A stretch of 64,000 nucleotides of DNA from Cryptomeria japonica. Taxonomy: Eukaryota; Streptophyta; Pinopsida; Cupressales; Cupressaceae. The notes beneath the pieces are model-generated. The model ran no database searches. It was given only the letters and a program-made list of their open reading frames with translations, and was not told where the DNA came from. Position 1 is the stretch's first letter; each line of letters starts with the position of its first letter. The translations under genes were made by a program, and so were the position numbers. The stretch is taken from assembly GCF_030272615.1 (NCBI RefSeq), contig NC_081410.1:188747619-188811618 (forward strand), read 5' to 3'. Below are positions 11,310 through 23,042 of this stretch, piece by piece.

Positions 11310-12761
11310 ACAGGTGTCTAGTTCAAAGAGCACTGAAGGGAAAGAACCAGTAAGAAAACCTTTCAGTATTGCTCAAGAGAACATAAGCCTATCTACCCAA
11401 TACAAAAGCCCATAGGCACCCCAAATAAACCCCCCAGATACATAGCCAACCGCATTAGATATAAAAGAAGCTGTGAAAACCAGTCTAGAAGAGAACATCT
11501 CAAAATGGAGCCAATGATGTCCAACCATAACCAATGCCATCACCCCAAAACCAACCTATCTACACACCACATGAGTCCAAGGCTCTGAAGAGAACAAAAC
11601 TCAAAGCCAGAAGAGAACAAAGAATAAGTGATCCTGCCATCACAAATATGGTGAGCAAACATATGCCAATCCAGATAAAAAGCAAAGAAGGATGATGAAA
11701 ACCCTTAGGAAGCAAGATGAGACCGATCCATAGAATAATCCAAAGCCAAAGCCAAAGAAATAACAACAGAATAAGAAACCATCTGCAACACCATGTTAAC
11801 TGCTCTTTCCAATTCCTCTGAAAAAGCCACCAGCCACCGATTTTGACCAAAACTCTCCATAAAAAATAGAGCATTTTGTGTTAGTAAGAATAAATGCAAA
11901 GACAAAATGGATGCCATATCTGTACGCCACAAAGAATATAACAGAGAACGAGACAATTGGATCATGATTAGCCTTCCATCATAAGAAAAATCAGTGAGTA
12001 AGAAGCTACTCAACAGACGATGAAATAAACTCATGCCTCACAACATCCCCAATAATTAAATTGTAACTCCCAAAATATAAGATCAACCACGATGCCAGAT
12101 GATTCAAAGAAAGGACCAACTCATTTCATCATGATACGAAGCCCCTCGAGAAAGGCACCAACTTCTGATCACAAAGTAAAATGATTGCTAACAAATGTAG
12201 ATGATCAAACAGATATAATTAACATACCACTGTCGAATAGACAATGATTAGCATGTAATGAGTAGAGTTGAAGGCCGATACCAATCAGTACCCGAAACAA
12301 AATCTGAATGCCATCAAAAGGAAACCGAGATGCCCATCGACAAGGAAATCCCCAATGAACAAGCACGCAACCAGACAGATAGCAAAACAAAGGCCCCTCC
12401 AAAACCAAAAATACCAACCAATCAAAAGTTGCCCCTCCATCCTCCATACTTAGTGAGGAGATACTGACAAATATAGCTACAACAAAGATGTTGCCATAAG
12501 GCATGACAACATCCCCCCTATAGCCATATATGGAAGTAAAAACTACACAAAGCAAGGAGACGGGAGAAGACAATACCATAAAGAGGATCTCAACCCGATA
12601 GGAGAAGCCACAACAATATCCCTACTCCATGAGGAAATTCTAACAGGAAATATCAACAACAAAGATATTGTCCCGAAGAACAACACCTTCACTGCAGACA
12701 CTTACGAAAGAAAACCACATCAAGCATAGAAAATGAAGGAGGTTTCTGAAAAGAGGTCTTG
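11310..12761 (-). other. LINE 3' tail region
   Basis: This is sequence downstream of the RNase H on the minus strand. Open stretches exist (for example 12579-12205), but they are hydrophobic and Trp/Leu-rich without known motifs. They are best read as 3' untranslated LINE sequence. Confidence 0.5.
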
Positions 12762-13428
12762 CTAAGAAAGAAGCTTCATGCACGAAACTGGAATGTCTGA
12801 AGGAGAAACCTCTAGGAAATCAACACCCTCAGCAATAGCCTTATTCGCCAAGAAATCCGCAATGACGTTGATCTCCTTGAAACAATGAGAGATAGAGAAA
12901 GTGGAAAAACACTTTAATTGCACAAGAATGTGTTCTAAAAAATACTGCAAATGCCAAGAGAGACATTTTTTGGCAACAATCACCTGAAAAAACCACCATT
13001 GACTCTCCTTCAATAACAATATCTTTAATATTCAATGAAATAGTGAGATCAAGCACAAGTGATAAAGCCTGAAACTCAGCCACATTATTAGTACCCTGAC
13101 CAATGTGTTTTCCCAAGGCTTCGATGATCTTAGAAGAATGATAAAAAATAACTGCTCCAATACCAGACCTTCCCGGATTCCCATTAGAAGCCCCATCAAA
13201 CTGTAGTTTGAATGAAGGGAAGGGGGGAGGGATCCATTTAGCCATCTTACGTTTAACAAGAGAAGATAGTCTAACTGATATAGCCCCATGGAAAGGCATT
13301 AGATGAAGCAAAGACCATTTCCAAGTGACCCAATTGTCCCAATGAGAAAAAGACCTGAGGTGATCTAAAATTTTATGGATGAAAGAAAGTACCACCTCAC
13401 AAATGGAGGTTTGGATTTTACGAATCAC
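12762..13428 (-). pseudogene. LINE RNase H domain
   Basis: The minus strand shows LQFDGASNGNPGRSGIGAV, carrying the first catalytic Asp in the DGAS loop, then NNVAEFQALSLVLDL with the catalytic Glu, then IVIEGESMVV. In active plant LINE RNase H domains the third acidic position is usually Asp in a GDS triplet; here it reads GES. The end of the domain (KEINVIADFLANKAI, from about 12880) is in another frame, so a frameshift lies near 12980-13010. The domain would remove RNA from the RNA-DNA hybrid during insertion. Confidence 0.85.
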
Positions 13429-13479
13429 ATCAGTCAGGGTGGCAGATTTATGTTTGAAAATCCTATAATTCCTTTCAAG

Positions 13480-14637
13480 CTAGAGATTCCAGATCACCAA
13501 TGATGGGCCCACAACCCAAAGAGATGAATAAAATGAAGAGGAGAACAACAAGGGCCAGGCCATGAATTGCAAAAATAGATTAGGACAAAGAGCAGAAGAC
13601 CAACCAAGCATGCCAAATAGCCAATACCAACACTCAGAAGAAAATGGACAGAGGAGGAAAAGATGGTCCATGAATTCCTTACAATAACCACAAAAAACAC
13701 AAGGAAATACTGTTGTAATCCCAAGCCTGTCCAATCGCATCCCAGTGAGGACTTTATCCTGGACTACCAACCAAGCAAAAGACCCTACCTTAGGAAGACA
13801 AGCCGGATGCCAAAATAGCTTCGTAGGCTAGCAAGAGGATGAAGAAATTTGAACCAAAGAATTATAACCATCTTTAACTGAATATGCACCTGAAGAATTC
13901 TTAATCTAGACCAAGGAGTCCTCCTTATTGAGAAAAACAAGAGGTCTTTTATGAAGTTCTTCCACAAAAGCAAGTCTAAGATCGTTATCAATAGGCAAGG
14001 GAGGAATATTCTTCCATTTAGCCACTGAACATGGACATGTGGAAACAATGTCAAAATAATCTGCAACAAAAGGCCCCCAAAGATCCGATAAAATACTAGG
14101 CAAAGGGGACCAGTCTCGGATAGCTGAAAGAGAAGGATGCACATTCCAGACTTCATCCCAAAATTGGGCCTTCTTCCCATTATGGATAACCCAAGATAAA
14201 TGTGGTAAAGTAACCCTCCTACAAGATACCAAAAAGTTCCAGAATGCAGAGCCCTTCGGAAGAGATGTAGCAGTAAAAATCCTTTCTCTGGAAGCTCCCC
14301 TCAAATACTTAGCAAGCATGATGGAAGCCCATTTGCTAAGAGGGTCTGCATATAACTTCCACACCAATTTCACCCCCAAAGCCTTATTCTGAATAGCTAA
14401 ATCACAAATACCCGCACCCCCTAGCTCTTTGGGACGACAAATATTGTCCCAAGCAAGAAGAGGGATCTTCTTTCTACCTCCCAAGTTATCATTCCAAAGG
14501 AAGGATCTAAGGGAAACCTTCATGTCCTTAATAACTTGAGAGGGAGCCTGCAAAATAGACATCAAATATGTAGGGATAGCATTCAAAATTGATTTGATTA
14601 AAAGGATCTTACCAGCCATTGTAAGCCACTTGTGGTT
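13480..14637 (-). pseudogene. LINE RT C-terminal region with zf-RVT-like domain
   Basis: From 14619 the minus strand reads MAGKILLIKSILNAIPTYLM, the conserved segment that follows the RT in plant LINEs, then a long thumb/linker with IPLLAWDNICRPKELGGAGI. At 13770-13480 comes the zf-RVT region: VFPCVFCGYCKEFMDHLFLL followed by CPFSSECW, a C-x2-C...H...C pattern. The frame is interrupted by TAG codons at about 14637, 13907 and 13829, each at a position where relatives have Trp. The first of these separates this part from the RT domain. Confidence 0.85.
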
Positions 14638-15690
14638 CTAGGAGGAAATTTTGGAAGTTATCGAATGAACAACTTTATCCCAAAAGGAGGTCCTTTCAGA
14701 GCCCAAAAAGAAAGGAATGCCAAAATACATGCACAAAAAAGTCCCTACTTGAAAAATCCAAAAGCAGATGAGTCTATCCCTAACTAGAGGGGAGACATTA
14801 ACAAAGAATACTTTGGACTTTTGATTATTAACCTTTTGTCCAGAAAAAACAGCATAGTCAGAGATAATTTTCTTTATAACTCTAGCTTCCCTCAAAGAAG
14901 CAGCCCCAAACATAAGCGTGTCATCAACAAACAAACAATGGGATTGTGGAGAAAGAAGGCCATCAACTCTGACACCTAACCGTAAACCAGATGTCGTAGC
15001 ATCAGAGATGGCCCTACTTAACGCTTCCGCCAAAAGAATAAACAAAAAAGGGGACAAGGGATCCCCTTGCCTAAGTCCCCGGGAGGAAGCAAAAAACCTT
15101 GAAGGGGAACCATTAATCAAAACTGAGAAGCGGGCATCAGATATGCATGAAAACACCCATTTGACCCAACAACGCGAAAACCCCAAACGATACAAAACAA
15201 CCACAAGGGATTGCCAATTAACACGATCATAAGCCTTACACATGTCTAGTTTAAGAATCATGACCAAAACCTTTTGTTGTGATATGGAGTGCAGAATTTC
15301 ATGAGCAACAATCACACCTTCAAATGTCTCCCGACCAGGCACAAATCCACCCTGTTCCAAGATCCGAGGAAGGAGCCTAGAAAGCCTAACTGAAATTGCC
15401 TTAGTAATTTTTTTATTTAAAGTAGTACATAAAGCAATTGGATGAAAATTAGAAAAAGAGCTAGGATTGTCCACTTTCGGAATAATAGCAATAAGAGTAG
15501 TATTAAGCTCTCTCAATATCAACCTATTTCTTTTGGACTCCTCCAAGGCTAACAACATATCATTTCCTATAAAGTCCCAACACTTCTGAAAAAATAGAGC
15601 TGTAAAACCATTCGGGCCCGGGGCCTTTTTCGGATGCATGGAAAAGACTATCTCTTTCAGTTTAGCTAATGAAAAAGGGAGCCATAAATA
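14638..15690 (-). pseudogene. LINE reverse transcriptase domain
   Basis: The minus strand opens with MHPKKAPGPNGFTALFFQKC, the hallmark start of plant L1 RT. It continues through LILKLDMCKAYDRVNWQSL, SRGLRQGDPLSPFLFILLAE and the active site HCLFVDDTLMFG, where FVDD replaces the common FADD, then KVNNQKSKVFFVN. The catalytic Asp pair is intact. The start is not a real initiation site: the preceding EDNKIFMAPF block (about 15690-15660) is joined by frameshifts at a G run (15716-15723) and a T run, so the polyprotein is broken just upstream. The ORF ends at a TAG replacing a Trp codon near 14637. Confidence 0.93.
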
Positions 15691-15695
15691 TCTTA

Positions 15696-16447
15696 TTATC
15701 TTCTTGAGACACTAATGGGGGGGATCAAATTCACAAAATCATTATCTACAGCAACTGGTTCAACTGTAAGCAATGATTTAAAGAACCTAATGGCTTCAGA
15801 AGCAATATCATCCTCATCAACCAGACTATTACCATTAGAATCGATAATACAAGAAATTCGATTGCGAAGCCTCTTAAGCTTAGAAGAAGAATGGAAGAGC
15901 TTAGTATTTCTATCCCCTTCGGAGAGCCAAAGGTTCCTAGACTTCTGCCTCCAATAAGACTCTTCCCTAGCCAAGGTCTCACTCAATTGAAGATTCAAAA
16001 ACTTTAGCCTATCATACAAAAGAGAGGACATACCTAAAGCAATAATGCTCTTATTAAGCTGTTCAATTTCTTCCCGAATCTTGGCCTTTTCTCCAAAAAT
16101 ATTCTTAAAGTGTGTCACATTCCAATCCCTAATCTTATGCTTTAAAAAATCCAGTTTCTTGACAATCTGAAACATCCGAGACCCAGGAAAAAATGGGGCA
16201 GACAACCACCATTGCTTTAATGAAGGTAAGAAAGAACGATCCCGAAACCACATTGGTTCAAACTTAAAAGGTAACTTCCTAGGTGCCCTATCCTCAAAAA
16301 TAGTAAACAAAATAGGGAAATGATCAGAACCAGTGAAGGGGAGAATCGAGGAAACAAAATTCTGGCCCGAATTGAACCAATTTTCAGAAACCAAAAAGCG
16401 ATCCAGCCTTTCAGAGATTTGACAAAAGTCTCTCCGCATATTGGTCC
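15696..16447 (-). pseudogene. LINE endonuclease C-terminal end and linker
   Basis: The minus strand reads RRDFCQISERLDRFLVSENW and later TGSDHFPILFTI. The SDH triplet is the conserved catalytic/structural motif near the end of AP-type endonucleases. After it comes the helical linker to the RT (ARKLPFKFEPMWFRD, then WRQKSRNLWLSEGDRNTKLF). Everything before the RLDRF block is missing, so the truncation point lies inside the endonuclease. The ORF runs to a stop near 15696 created by the homopolymer frameshift. Confidence 0.85.
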
Positions 16448-16555
16448 TAAATATTTTATTATTTATATAATAATTATTATATATATTAATATTTAAAAAA
16501 AATTAAATGCAATTATAAAAGGCTTTTGAGCCGTATAAGGGCTTGCGGCCTCCCT

Positions 16556-16557
<2 letters not shown>

Positions 16558-16610
<53 letters not shown>
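16558..16610. repeat. (TA)n microsatellite
   Basis: About 26 TA dinucleotides in a row. Confidence 0.95.
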
Positions 16611-16614
<4 letters not shown>

Positions 16615-17147
16615 TCGTATTTATTATTATATAAATGTTATTTACATAAAAAAAATATTGTGTGTATTAAATAAATCTTTTGAATAATTTTATTATATAA
16701 ATTTTAAAATCTACTTGAGTTGTGTAATTTTCAAAATTGTGTGCATCATTTAAATAATGATTAATTTTAATTTTTTTTTTAACATAATACTATTAGAATT
16801 TTTTAAAACAAAAGGATGGTACTGTTTAAAAATTATCTAACTTTATAATTTTTTTAAAATAAAAAAAATAATATAAACAAATTAATGATTGCATTCTTGA
16901 AAAGATGAATTTTTTATTGCTAAAAATAATAATTAAAAGAGAAAGATAGATCATGATAAATTGTTCTTATAAATTTTAACCTAAATAATATAAATTTAAA
17001 GATTATATTGTTTGAGAAGCAAATTTTTGATCTTTTTTTTTGTCTATTTTGTATGCATCCTTCAACTCCTTTTTATATGAAAAAGGAAAAATCAAATTTT
17101 CAAAAGAAGTTATTAATTGTTGAAAATTCTATTTTCAAAAATAGCTT

Positions 17148-17345
17148 CCACTTTTTCATTGCAGAAATATAGGCTAATTTTAGTTTTATTCAGCTTTCAC
17201 TCTTTCATTGCAGGAAAATAGGCTAATTTTAGTTTTACTTTCTTCCAGTCTTTTATGGCAGTAAAATAGAGTAATTTTAGTTTTATTCTCTTCTAATCTT
17301 TTATGACAGGAAAATAAGCTAATTTTAGTTTTATTCTTTGTCAAT
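17148..17345. repeat. 48-49-bp tandem repeat, four copies
   Basis: Each unit contains TTTCATTGCAGGAAAATAGG followed by CTAATTTTAGTTTTA. The CTAATTTTAG block recurs near 17173, 17222, 17270 and 17319, a spacing of 48-49 bp. Confidence 0.8.
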
Positions 17346-18506
17346 ATTTTAAAAACTTTCTAAGAAATAATTTGCCATGTGCCTTTTCTTTTCTTTCACA
17401 ATTTTAAATTTTTTATTGTTAAGAAGGAAGAATATACAAGAAAGAGAGGGCATAATAAGTTGTCCTTAAATTTTTTCAAGCAAAAAATATAAATTTAAAG
17501 ATTAAATGTTGTTTGACAAAAGAAAAGGAAAATCTCTTTTTCAAAAAAGTTAGTGTATAAAATTCCATTTTCAAAATTAGCTTGACTCTTTTCTATAGGA
17601 AGTGTCATAATTAATTTATGTAACTTCCAATAGATATTAAAAAAATATACAATTCCAATTAAAATCATCTAATTTCCAAATTCAAAAATAAGATAATTTA
17701 AGTTTTCTTTTTCAAGATTTTAAAAAACTTCTAAGGAATAATTTGCTAGATCTCTTTTCTTTTCTTTCACAATTTCAAATGGATTTTGCACACAAGTTTT
17801 ATTTATTTAATTAGTTTATGGATTTAATTTAATTTTATCTTTCTTGGTTTAAGAGCATAAATTTATTTTAATTTAGCATAATAGCATTAAGAATAATGAT
17901 AAGTTTTCCAAATGTTTTTGGAGAGGGTTATGACATTGGAGGGTACTCTCCGCTCTTCAATATATATGCAAAGAAGAGAGCTATGAGATTGGAAAACTAT
18001 TCAAATTTTGTTTAGGCTTTTGGTAATTTAGAGGGTGCTTTATGGGTGCAAAATAAGCTACTAGTACTTCTCACACTAAATGGATACAAATAGATAGAAT
18101 TCATAAGTGATTAATTACAAACAAATTCAAACTAAACATGATAGTTTGGCTAAAACATGTGTGGTTCCTATCGAAGCCATCACTATGGTGCATCTTTTGA
18201 GATATCTTAAAAAAGGTAGAGCACATGAAAACAAATCACTAACCCAATGTTGTTTTTAAAGATGTTTTGGGTGAAAGAAAGAAGTTATGGATGAAACAAA
18301 ATACAAAATTGTAAGTGGATGAGCAAGTGACACATTTATTTGAATGTATGTCCTAAAAATAATAAAAAAATAAAGGCTTATGTGGTTGGAAAGTTTTGCA
18401 AGGTTATGTGGAGTAAGGGAGTTGGAAAAGTATTGCCTTGAAGAATTAAACCCCAACGTGGACAGTTAACATAAGACCTTCATAGATGCCAATAATCCAT
18501 ATGAAA

Positions 18507-18602
18507 CATGAAGATGGAAAAGGCCAAAAGAGGTGTGGGAAGAGAAAATTTGTACATGAAGGTGGAAAAGGTCAAAAGAGGTTTGGGAAGAGAGAGTGTA
18601 TC
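18507..18602. repeat. 48-bp tandem duplication
   Basis: Two copies of a block starting CATGAAGRTGGAAAAGG and ending GGGAAGAG lie head to tail. Confidence 0.8.
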
Positions 18603-19074
18603 TTTTGTATGATGAAGAAAATTGAAAGCGCTTTATTTTAAAGCACAAAGATTATAGCATGGATAGCTACATAAATGATGTAACAAGAACTTCTTTTGAA
18701 AATTATTTAAGGAAAAATGAGATGAGAGAAGAAATATATCAAGCTCCACTCTCCCATAGACTTTATATAATTGTCCTACAATTTAAATGAAATGATTAAG
18801 ATCTACCTCAAATTTCTACTTCATTATTCTTAAAGATTTAATAATATTTTATTAAATATTTTGAAATTTGATATAGGTATGTTAGTTAAACAGTCATTTT
18901 CTTCTAAAAACAGCATGATGCATGGTTTTTTACCTTGAGAGAGAGAAATCGGTCCGTCCAGAATAAACAACCAAAGTTGTGGTTCATGCTTCCCATAAAC
19001 AATAGCCATAAATATAAACGTCAGGAGGGACGTTTTAAGGAGGCTGAGAACAGCAAACACAAAATGAAGCATGC

Positions 19075-19082
19075 TATATAAG
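19075..19082 (+). promoter_or_regulatory. TATA box of the L-galactose dehydrogenase gene
   Basis: TATATAAG lies 39 bp before the ATG at 19122. Transcription would start near 19105-19112, giving a very short 5' untranslated region. It is the only good TATA match just upstream of the gene. Confidence 0.65.
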
Positions 19083-19121
19083 TGACATGATCCCGTCTGA
19101 AAATTGAGAATTGACTTAACA

Positions 19122-21053
19122 ATGGCAGGCCTTGGGATGAGAGAGTTGGGCTACACTGGACTAAAGGTGAGTTCTTTGGGATTTGGAGCATCTCCTCTGG
19201 GAAATGTATTTGGGACCGTGAAAGAAGAAGATGCCATTGCTTCAGTAAATGAAGCTGTACGCCTGGGAATCAACTTCTTTGATACTTCACCGTTAGTTAC
19301 TAACACCCTTCTCCAAATGTCATAATTTCTCAGTTCATTTCCTTTTTTGCTTTCTATGGTAAATGGATATTACCCAAAAGATTATCACTAACGGCCACTT
19401 AATTTTTTTTATCTGAATTTAATAGTAAATTGATCAACTCAAAAGATTATTGGTCTTACTGAGTTGGCCAGACAGTTGTTCTGTTTTGAGTACTATTGTG
19501 GTTCTACTTTACTTGGATTGAAGCTTTTTTGTGAATTCTTAAAAATGTTATTCTGGTTGATTGATTTCGTGGGTGTTCAATGTGAAAATTGATCAGCCAA
19601 TAGAAAGTCATAAAGTTGGATTCTAGCGAGAAAAGGATCTGAAGCTTTTCTTCCTTTTACCCCTGTTTAATCCGAATAGAATGTGGATTAGCGCGGCTGT
19701 TTTGTTGTCTTTACTTTACTCTGTAGTTGCATTTTGTTGAACCTTTTAGCAGTGACCGAAATATGTCAGTCTCAGAATAGTTGTTAGGACAGTAGAGCCC
19801 AGTACCTTGGGCTCTAATGGTAGTTGGGGTTATTTGGGGTCCAATTGGCGAATAGATTTTTGTTGAATTACCTTTTTGTTAGGAAGGATGTGGAAACACA
19901 CCCCTTATAAGCTGCCCGAGAAACTGTATTTTATTTAGATTTACATGCCTTTAAAGGTCTGAGGAGCGAGTACTCCACTGAAATCTAGCAGCACTTGCAA
20001 TGGTCTTATCCTTTTACACATTAGGAGCTAGCAGCCGCAGATGGTACCTAGCATTCAAGTCAACCTCAACTGTGCAGCACAGCCTGATTGACAAACCTAA
20101 TTAATTTCTTCATTTCAGTTAGATTAAAGTGGAAAATGGACCAATGCAGCTGTTGTTTTTGGTTTTCTTCTATTATCAGAAGATCAACGCTTTACTTTAT
20201 TTTTAAGTGTTAGATGAATTTGCCAGTTGTTTTTCAGTTCTAAGCGGTGAATGCCCGAGCTTCCTGTAGTTTCTGAAAATAGGGTTTTCTGGTATAAAAG
20301 AATTGCTTCAGTTTATGAATTGATTCTGACCTTGTTGCAGATACTATGGAAGCACTTTATCTGAACAGGTTCTGGGAAAAGCCTTGAAGACACTTACAAT
20401 ACCCAGAGACCGGTATGTAGTTTCAACAAAGTGCGGACGTTATAAAGAAGGCTTTGATTTCAGTGCTCAACGAGTAACCCAAAGCATTGACGAGAGCTTG
20501 GCAAGGTTGAACCTTGACTATGTGGACATCTTGCAGTGCCATGACATTGAGTTTGGATCATTGGATCAGGTATTTATGTCTAGTATTTGTTCAACTTCAT
20601 TGTATTCGTACTTGATGGAACAAAAAAAAAAAATTACGGTTTTTTAAGTGTAGCAAACGTTCAAGTAGAAAGTCTCTGTTAATATGCAATCTGTGATCCG
20701 AAACCCCAAACTGGACATAATGATCTTTAACATATGGAGCTTTGTCTACGCAGATTGTGAATGAGACTATTCCTGCTCTTCAAAAGATAAAAGAAACTGG
20801 AAAGATTCGATACATTGGCATTACAGGACTCCCTTTGAATATTTTTCCCTATGTGCTAGACCGAGTCCCACCTGGTTCAGTGGACGTGATTCTATCATAC
20901 TGTCACTATAGTATTAATGACTCTTCTCTAGAGGATTTGTTACCTTACTTGAAGAGCAAGGGTGTTGGAGTTATCACTGCTTCTCCTTTTTCAATGGGCC
21001 TCCTTACTGAGAGTGGACCTCCAGAATGGCATCCTGCACCATCCGAGCTAAAG
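19122..21053 (+). CDS. L-galactose dehydrogenase, exons 1-3 (3' exons not in view)
   Basis: This aldo-keto reductase oxidises L-galactose to L-galactono-1,4-lactone with NAD in the cytosol, in the L-galactose route of vitamin C synthesis. Three exons are clear: 19122-19291, 20341-20569 and 20754-21053, joined by GT-AG introns of 1049 and 184 bp in correct phase. They encode 233 residues, compared with about 320 in the family. Landmarks are GYTGLKVSSLGFGASPLGNV (10-29), the catalytic Asp54 and Tyr59 around NFFDTSPYYG, Lys87 in STKCGRYKEGFDF, His124 in QCHDIEFGSLDQ, and GVGVITASPFSMGLLTE. I chose the ATG at 19122; the in-frame ATG at 19137 is possible. Exon 3 ends at AAG|GTAGAA, where the known gene continues. 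The C-terminal ~90 residues are not found anywhere to the right in this window. All three exons are intact, so the gene may be live with a very long intron 3. Confidence 0.92.
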
Positions 21054-22323
21054 GTAGAATTCTCTTCTACGATTTATTAGATGAACATGTACATTAGATC
21101 CATACTAATAAGCCTTCCCTTTTCCCTTGCCTTTTAATGAATAACAAAGTTTTTCCGTCTAGTGCACTGTTTATATGCTGAATTGCTTAAAAAATTTGCA
21201 ACGAAAGGACTTTCTCCTAAATTATGCTAATTTTTCTTTTCAATTGAATTGTCTTACTCTTGTCTTACTCCCAACCACATTGACAAGATACATTCTTATA
21301 ATCAAGAATGTACACTGCTGTTTCAACTAGCATCCAAACCAAAATACTCTCAGTTTAAATATACTGCCATCCCTGTACACTATTTTTTGGAGATAGCTGC
21401 ATGAAAAGTTTCAGAATGAGTATTTATCTGCATGGAACTAATTTAGTCAGAACTAGAAGATGTGATGTTATCTCGCTTAAATGTTAATCTTATTAGGTTC
21501 CATACATTATCAATGCTATTTTCCTTGTAGAACAATAACTGTTTTTTCTTTTGCTGAAATTTACTGGAAGGGTAATATGTTTTTTTCTTTTTTTTTCTCT
21601 AGAGGTATCCCCGCGACCCAGCCTAGTGCCCAACCCGCCTTACCTTGGACTTACTTACTGCCAACTTGGGGTCAGGAAGGGGCGAGCTGAGGTGAAACTA
21701 GTCCTCTAGGGATGTACGCAGCCGTCTGCAAGCCTCATGCATCGGGCGAACCCGAGCCTTGGAGTCGAAATTGAGACCAATGGGGAGCAAACCCACGGCC
21801 CAAGCCAACTCCGCTACTCGTGTGGGCTTGAAGGAAGGTAACATGGTTAATGTGACCTAGCATGTGGGTGGCAGACTAGAAAACATCTCCCAACGGGTTA
21901 AAGGGGCTAGTTTGAATGTGAATGCATAGCAAACAACTGTAGACAAAATTCATTTACAGAAATCAAATGCTGAACATTTTCCCTCACTTGATTTACTGAG
22001 GAGACCTCAATATGTCAGTTGCAGGTTCTAATAGTTAGATATTGTCCCGTTGTTTATGGGACAGTAGCAAAAGGAAGAGGTTGGTTCATCATAAATAAAA
22101 TCCTCAACATAAGCGATCTAGTCAATCATAAGACCATAGTGCATGCTGGTTGTTTATGTAGCTAATAGAATGAAAGAACGGAAAAATCATTTGCCTTATC
22201 AAGATATTTGTGTTTGAGTAGTTGTTCTAAGCTCAACAGTGTTTGAAATTTAGTGTTTCGTTGACATTTGGTGTTAAATCATATGGTATTTGTGAGCTGA
22301 AGACTATGGTTAAGTTAATATTC
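21054..22323 (+). other. Start of intron 3 of the dehydrogenase gene
   Basis: A GT donor opens the intron at 21054. The sequence up to 22323 is non-coding and carries one SINE. No acceptor followed by the expected C-terminal coding sequence is recognisable before the LTR element at 22324. Confidence 0.6.
21580..21832 (-). mobile_element. tRNA-derived SINE, copy 1
   Basis: This is a 253-bp repeat on the minus strand, also present at 29941-30193 with the same length. It has a pol III B-box-like motif (TTTCGACTCC), a GTTTGCTCCCCATTGGTCTC block just upstream and an A-rich 3' tail, seen as a T run at 21580-21599. Flanking duplications are GGAAGGGTAATATG (21566-21579) and GGAAGGTAACATG (21833-21845). 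The internal wording recalls the plant Au SINE family, which I could not verify. It lies in intron 3 of the dehydrogenase gene, opposite to the gene's direction. Confidence 0.8.
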
Positions 22324-22941
22324 TGTCATGCCCCCGCCAAAATTCAAATCTAGATCGCAGCATACATAGCTGCCCATTTCCAGCCACTAGGCAATTAAAT
22401 AGAGGTGCCAATTAAAATACTAAAAAGTAGCGCTAGCAATATTTAGATAGTACTAGCAAAAGTAATTAATTAAAATTGAATTATGTTTTCAACAGCGGTG
22501 TTGGTGTAAGAAAGGTTGCGACTCTTTCAAAATGAAGATACATATGGAAGATCATTCCATGAGAAGAAGGTATCAATTGGAAGAAAATACGAAGTGGCTT
22601 TACAAGTAAATAATTACAACCAAAGAGGACGTAAACCTTCCAAGGAAAAATCAGGAGGTTTAAGGACGAAAACTCTTAATTTCTCCTATCAAGTTATTGG
22701 ACAAAAATTCACATCTTGTGTAGTTGTCAAGGACAAACATCCAAGGAAATAGCTGCAAATTGGAAGAAGAAACATAGCAGAAAATCAAGATAAGATTATT
22801 TTTAGAATTGTTGAATATAATAATAAAATTCATGATTTTGATTTAAGTTATACTTAAAAATATATAATGCAATTATCATTTTAGAATTTAAAATAATGTT
22901 TCGAGGCAAAAATAAGAAATGTTCTAAAATGGGACATTGCA
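22324..22941 (+). mobile_element. 5' LTR (618 bp)
   Basis: It starts TGTCATGCCCCC and ends GGGACATTGCA. It matches the split copy at 24703-24770 plus 26562-27066. Confidence 0.9.
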
Positions 22942-22943
22942 AA

Positions 22944-22958
22944 TGGTATTAGAGCAGC
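22944..22958 (+). other. Primer-binding site, tRNA-iMet type
   Basis: TGGTATTAGAGCAGC lies two bases after the LTR, resembling the plant iMet site TGGTATCAGAGC. Confidence 0.85.
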
Positions 22959-23042
22959 AATCTTGCTAGCCTGCGGGGTAAAGCTAAAATGACAGATGCA
23001 TTCTAACCAAAGAGATTTGAAAGTCTGTGAAAGGAAGATGAC

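Larger units (their letters stand above)
11310..16447 (-). mobile_element. L1-type LINE, 5'-truncated, minus strand
   Basis: About 5.1 kb on the minus strand read as the second ORF of a plant L1-like LINE: the end of the endonuclease, reverse transcriptase, a zf-RVT-like Cys/His region and an RNase H, followed by a 3' tail. The 5' end is lost inside the endonuclease at about 16447, the usual result of incomplete target-primed reverse transcription. ORF1 is absent. I could not find a convincing target-site duplication, and the 3' end (left edge) is placed only from the T-rich run near 11309. Confidence 0.9.
16448..19070. other. AT-rich intergenic spacer upstream of the host gene
   Basis: About 2.6 kb of very AT-rich sequence hold no ORF with recognisable content. 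It contains a (TA)n run at 16558-16610, a four-copy 48-49-bp repeat, a 48-bp duplication, and a diverged direct repeat between about 16950-17100 and 17440-17590. It presumably includes the distal promoter of the dehydrogenase gene. Confidence 0.6.

Noticed and set aside
21580-21832. tRNA gene
   Set aside because: Only the B-box-like segment is tRNA-like; length, A tail, target duplications and a second copy show it is a SINE.
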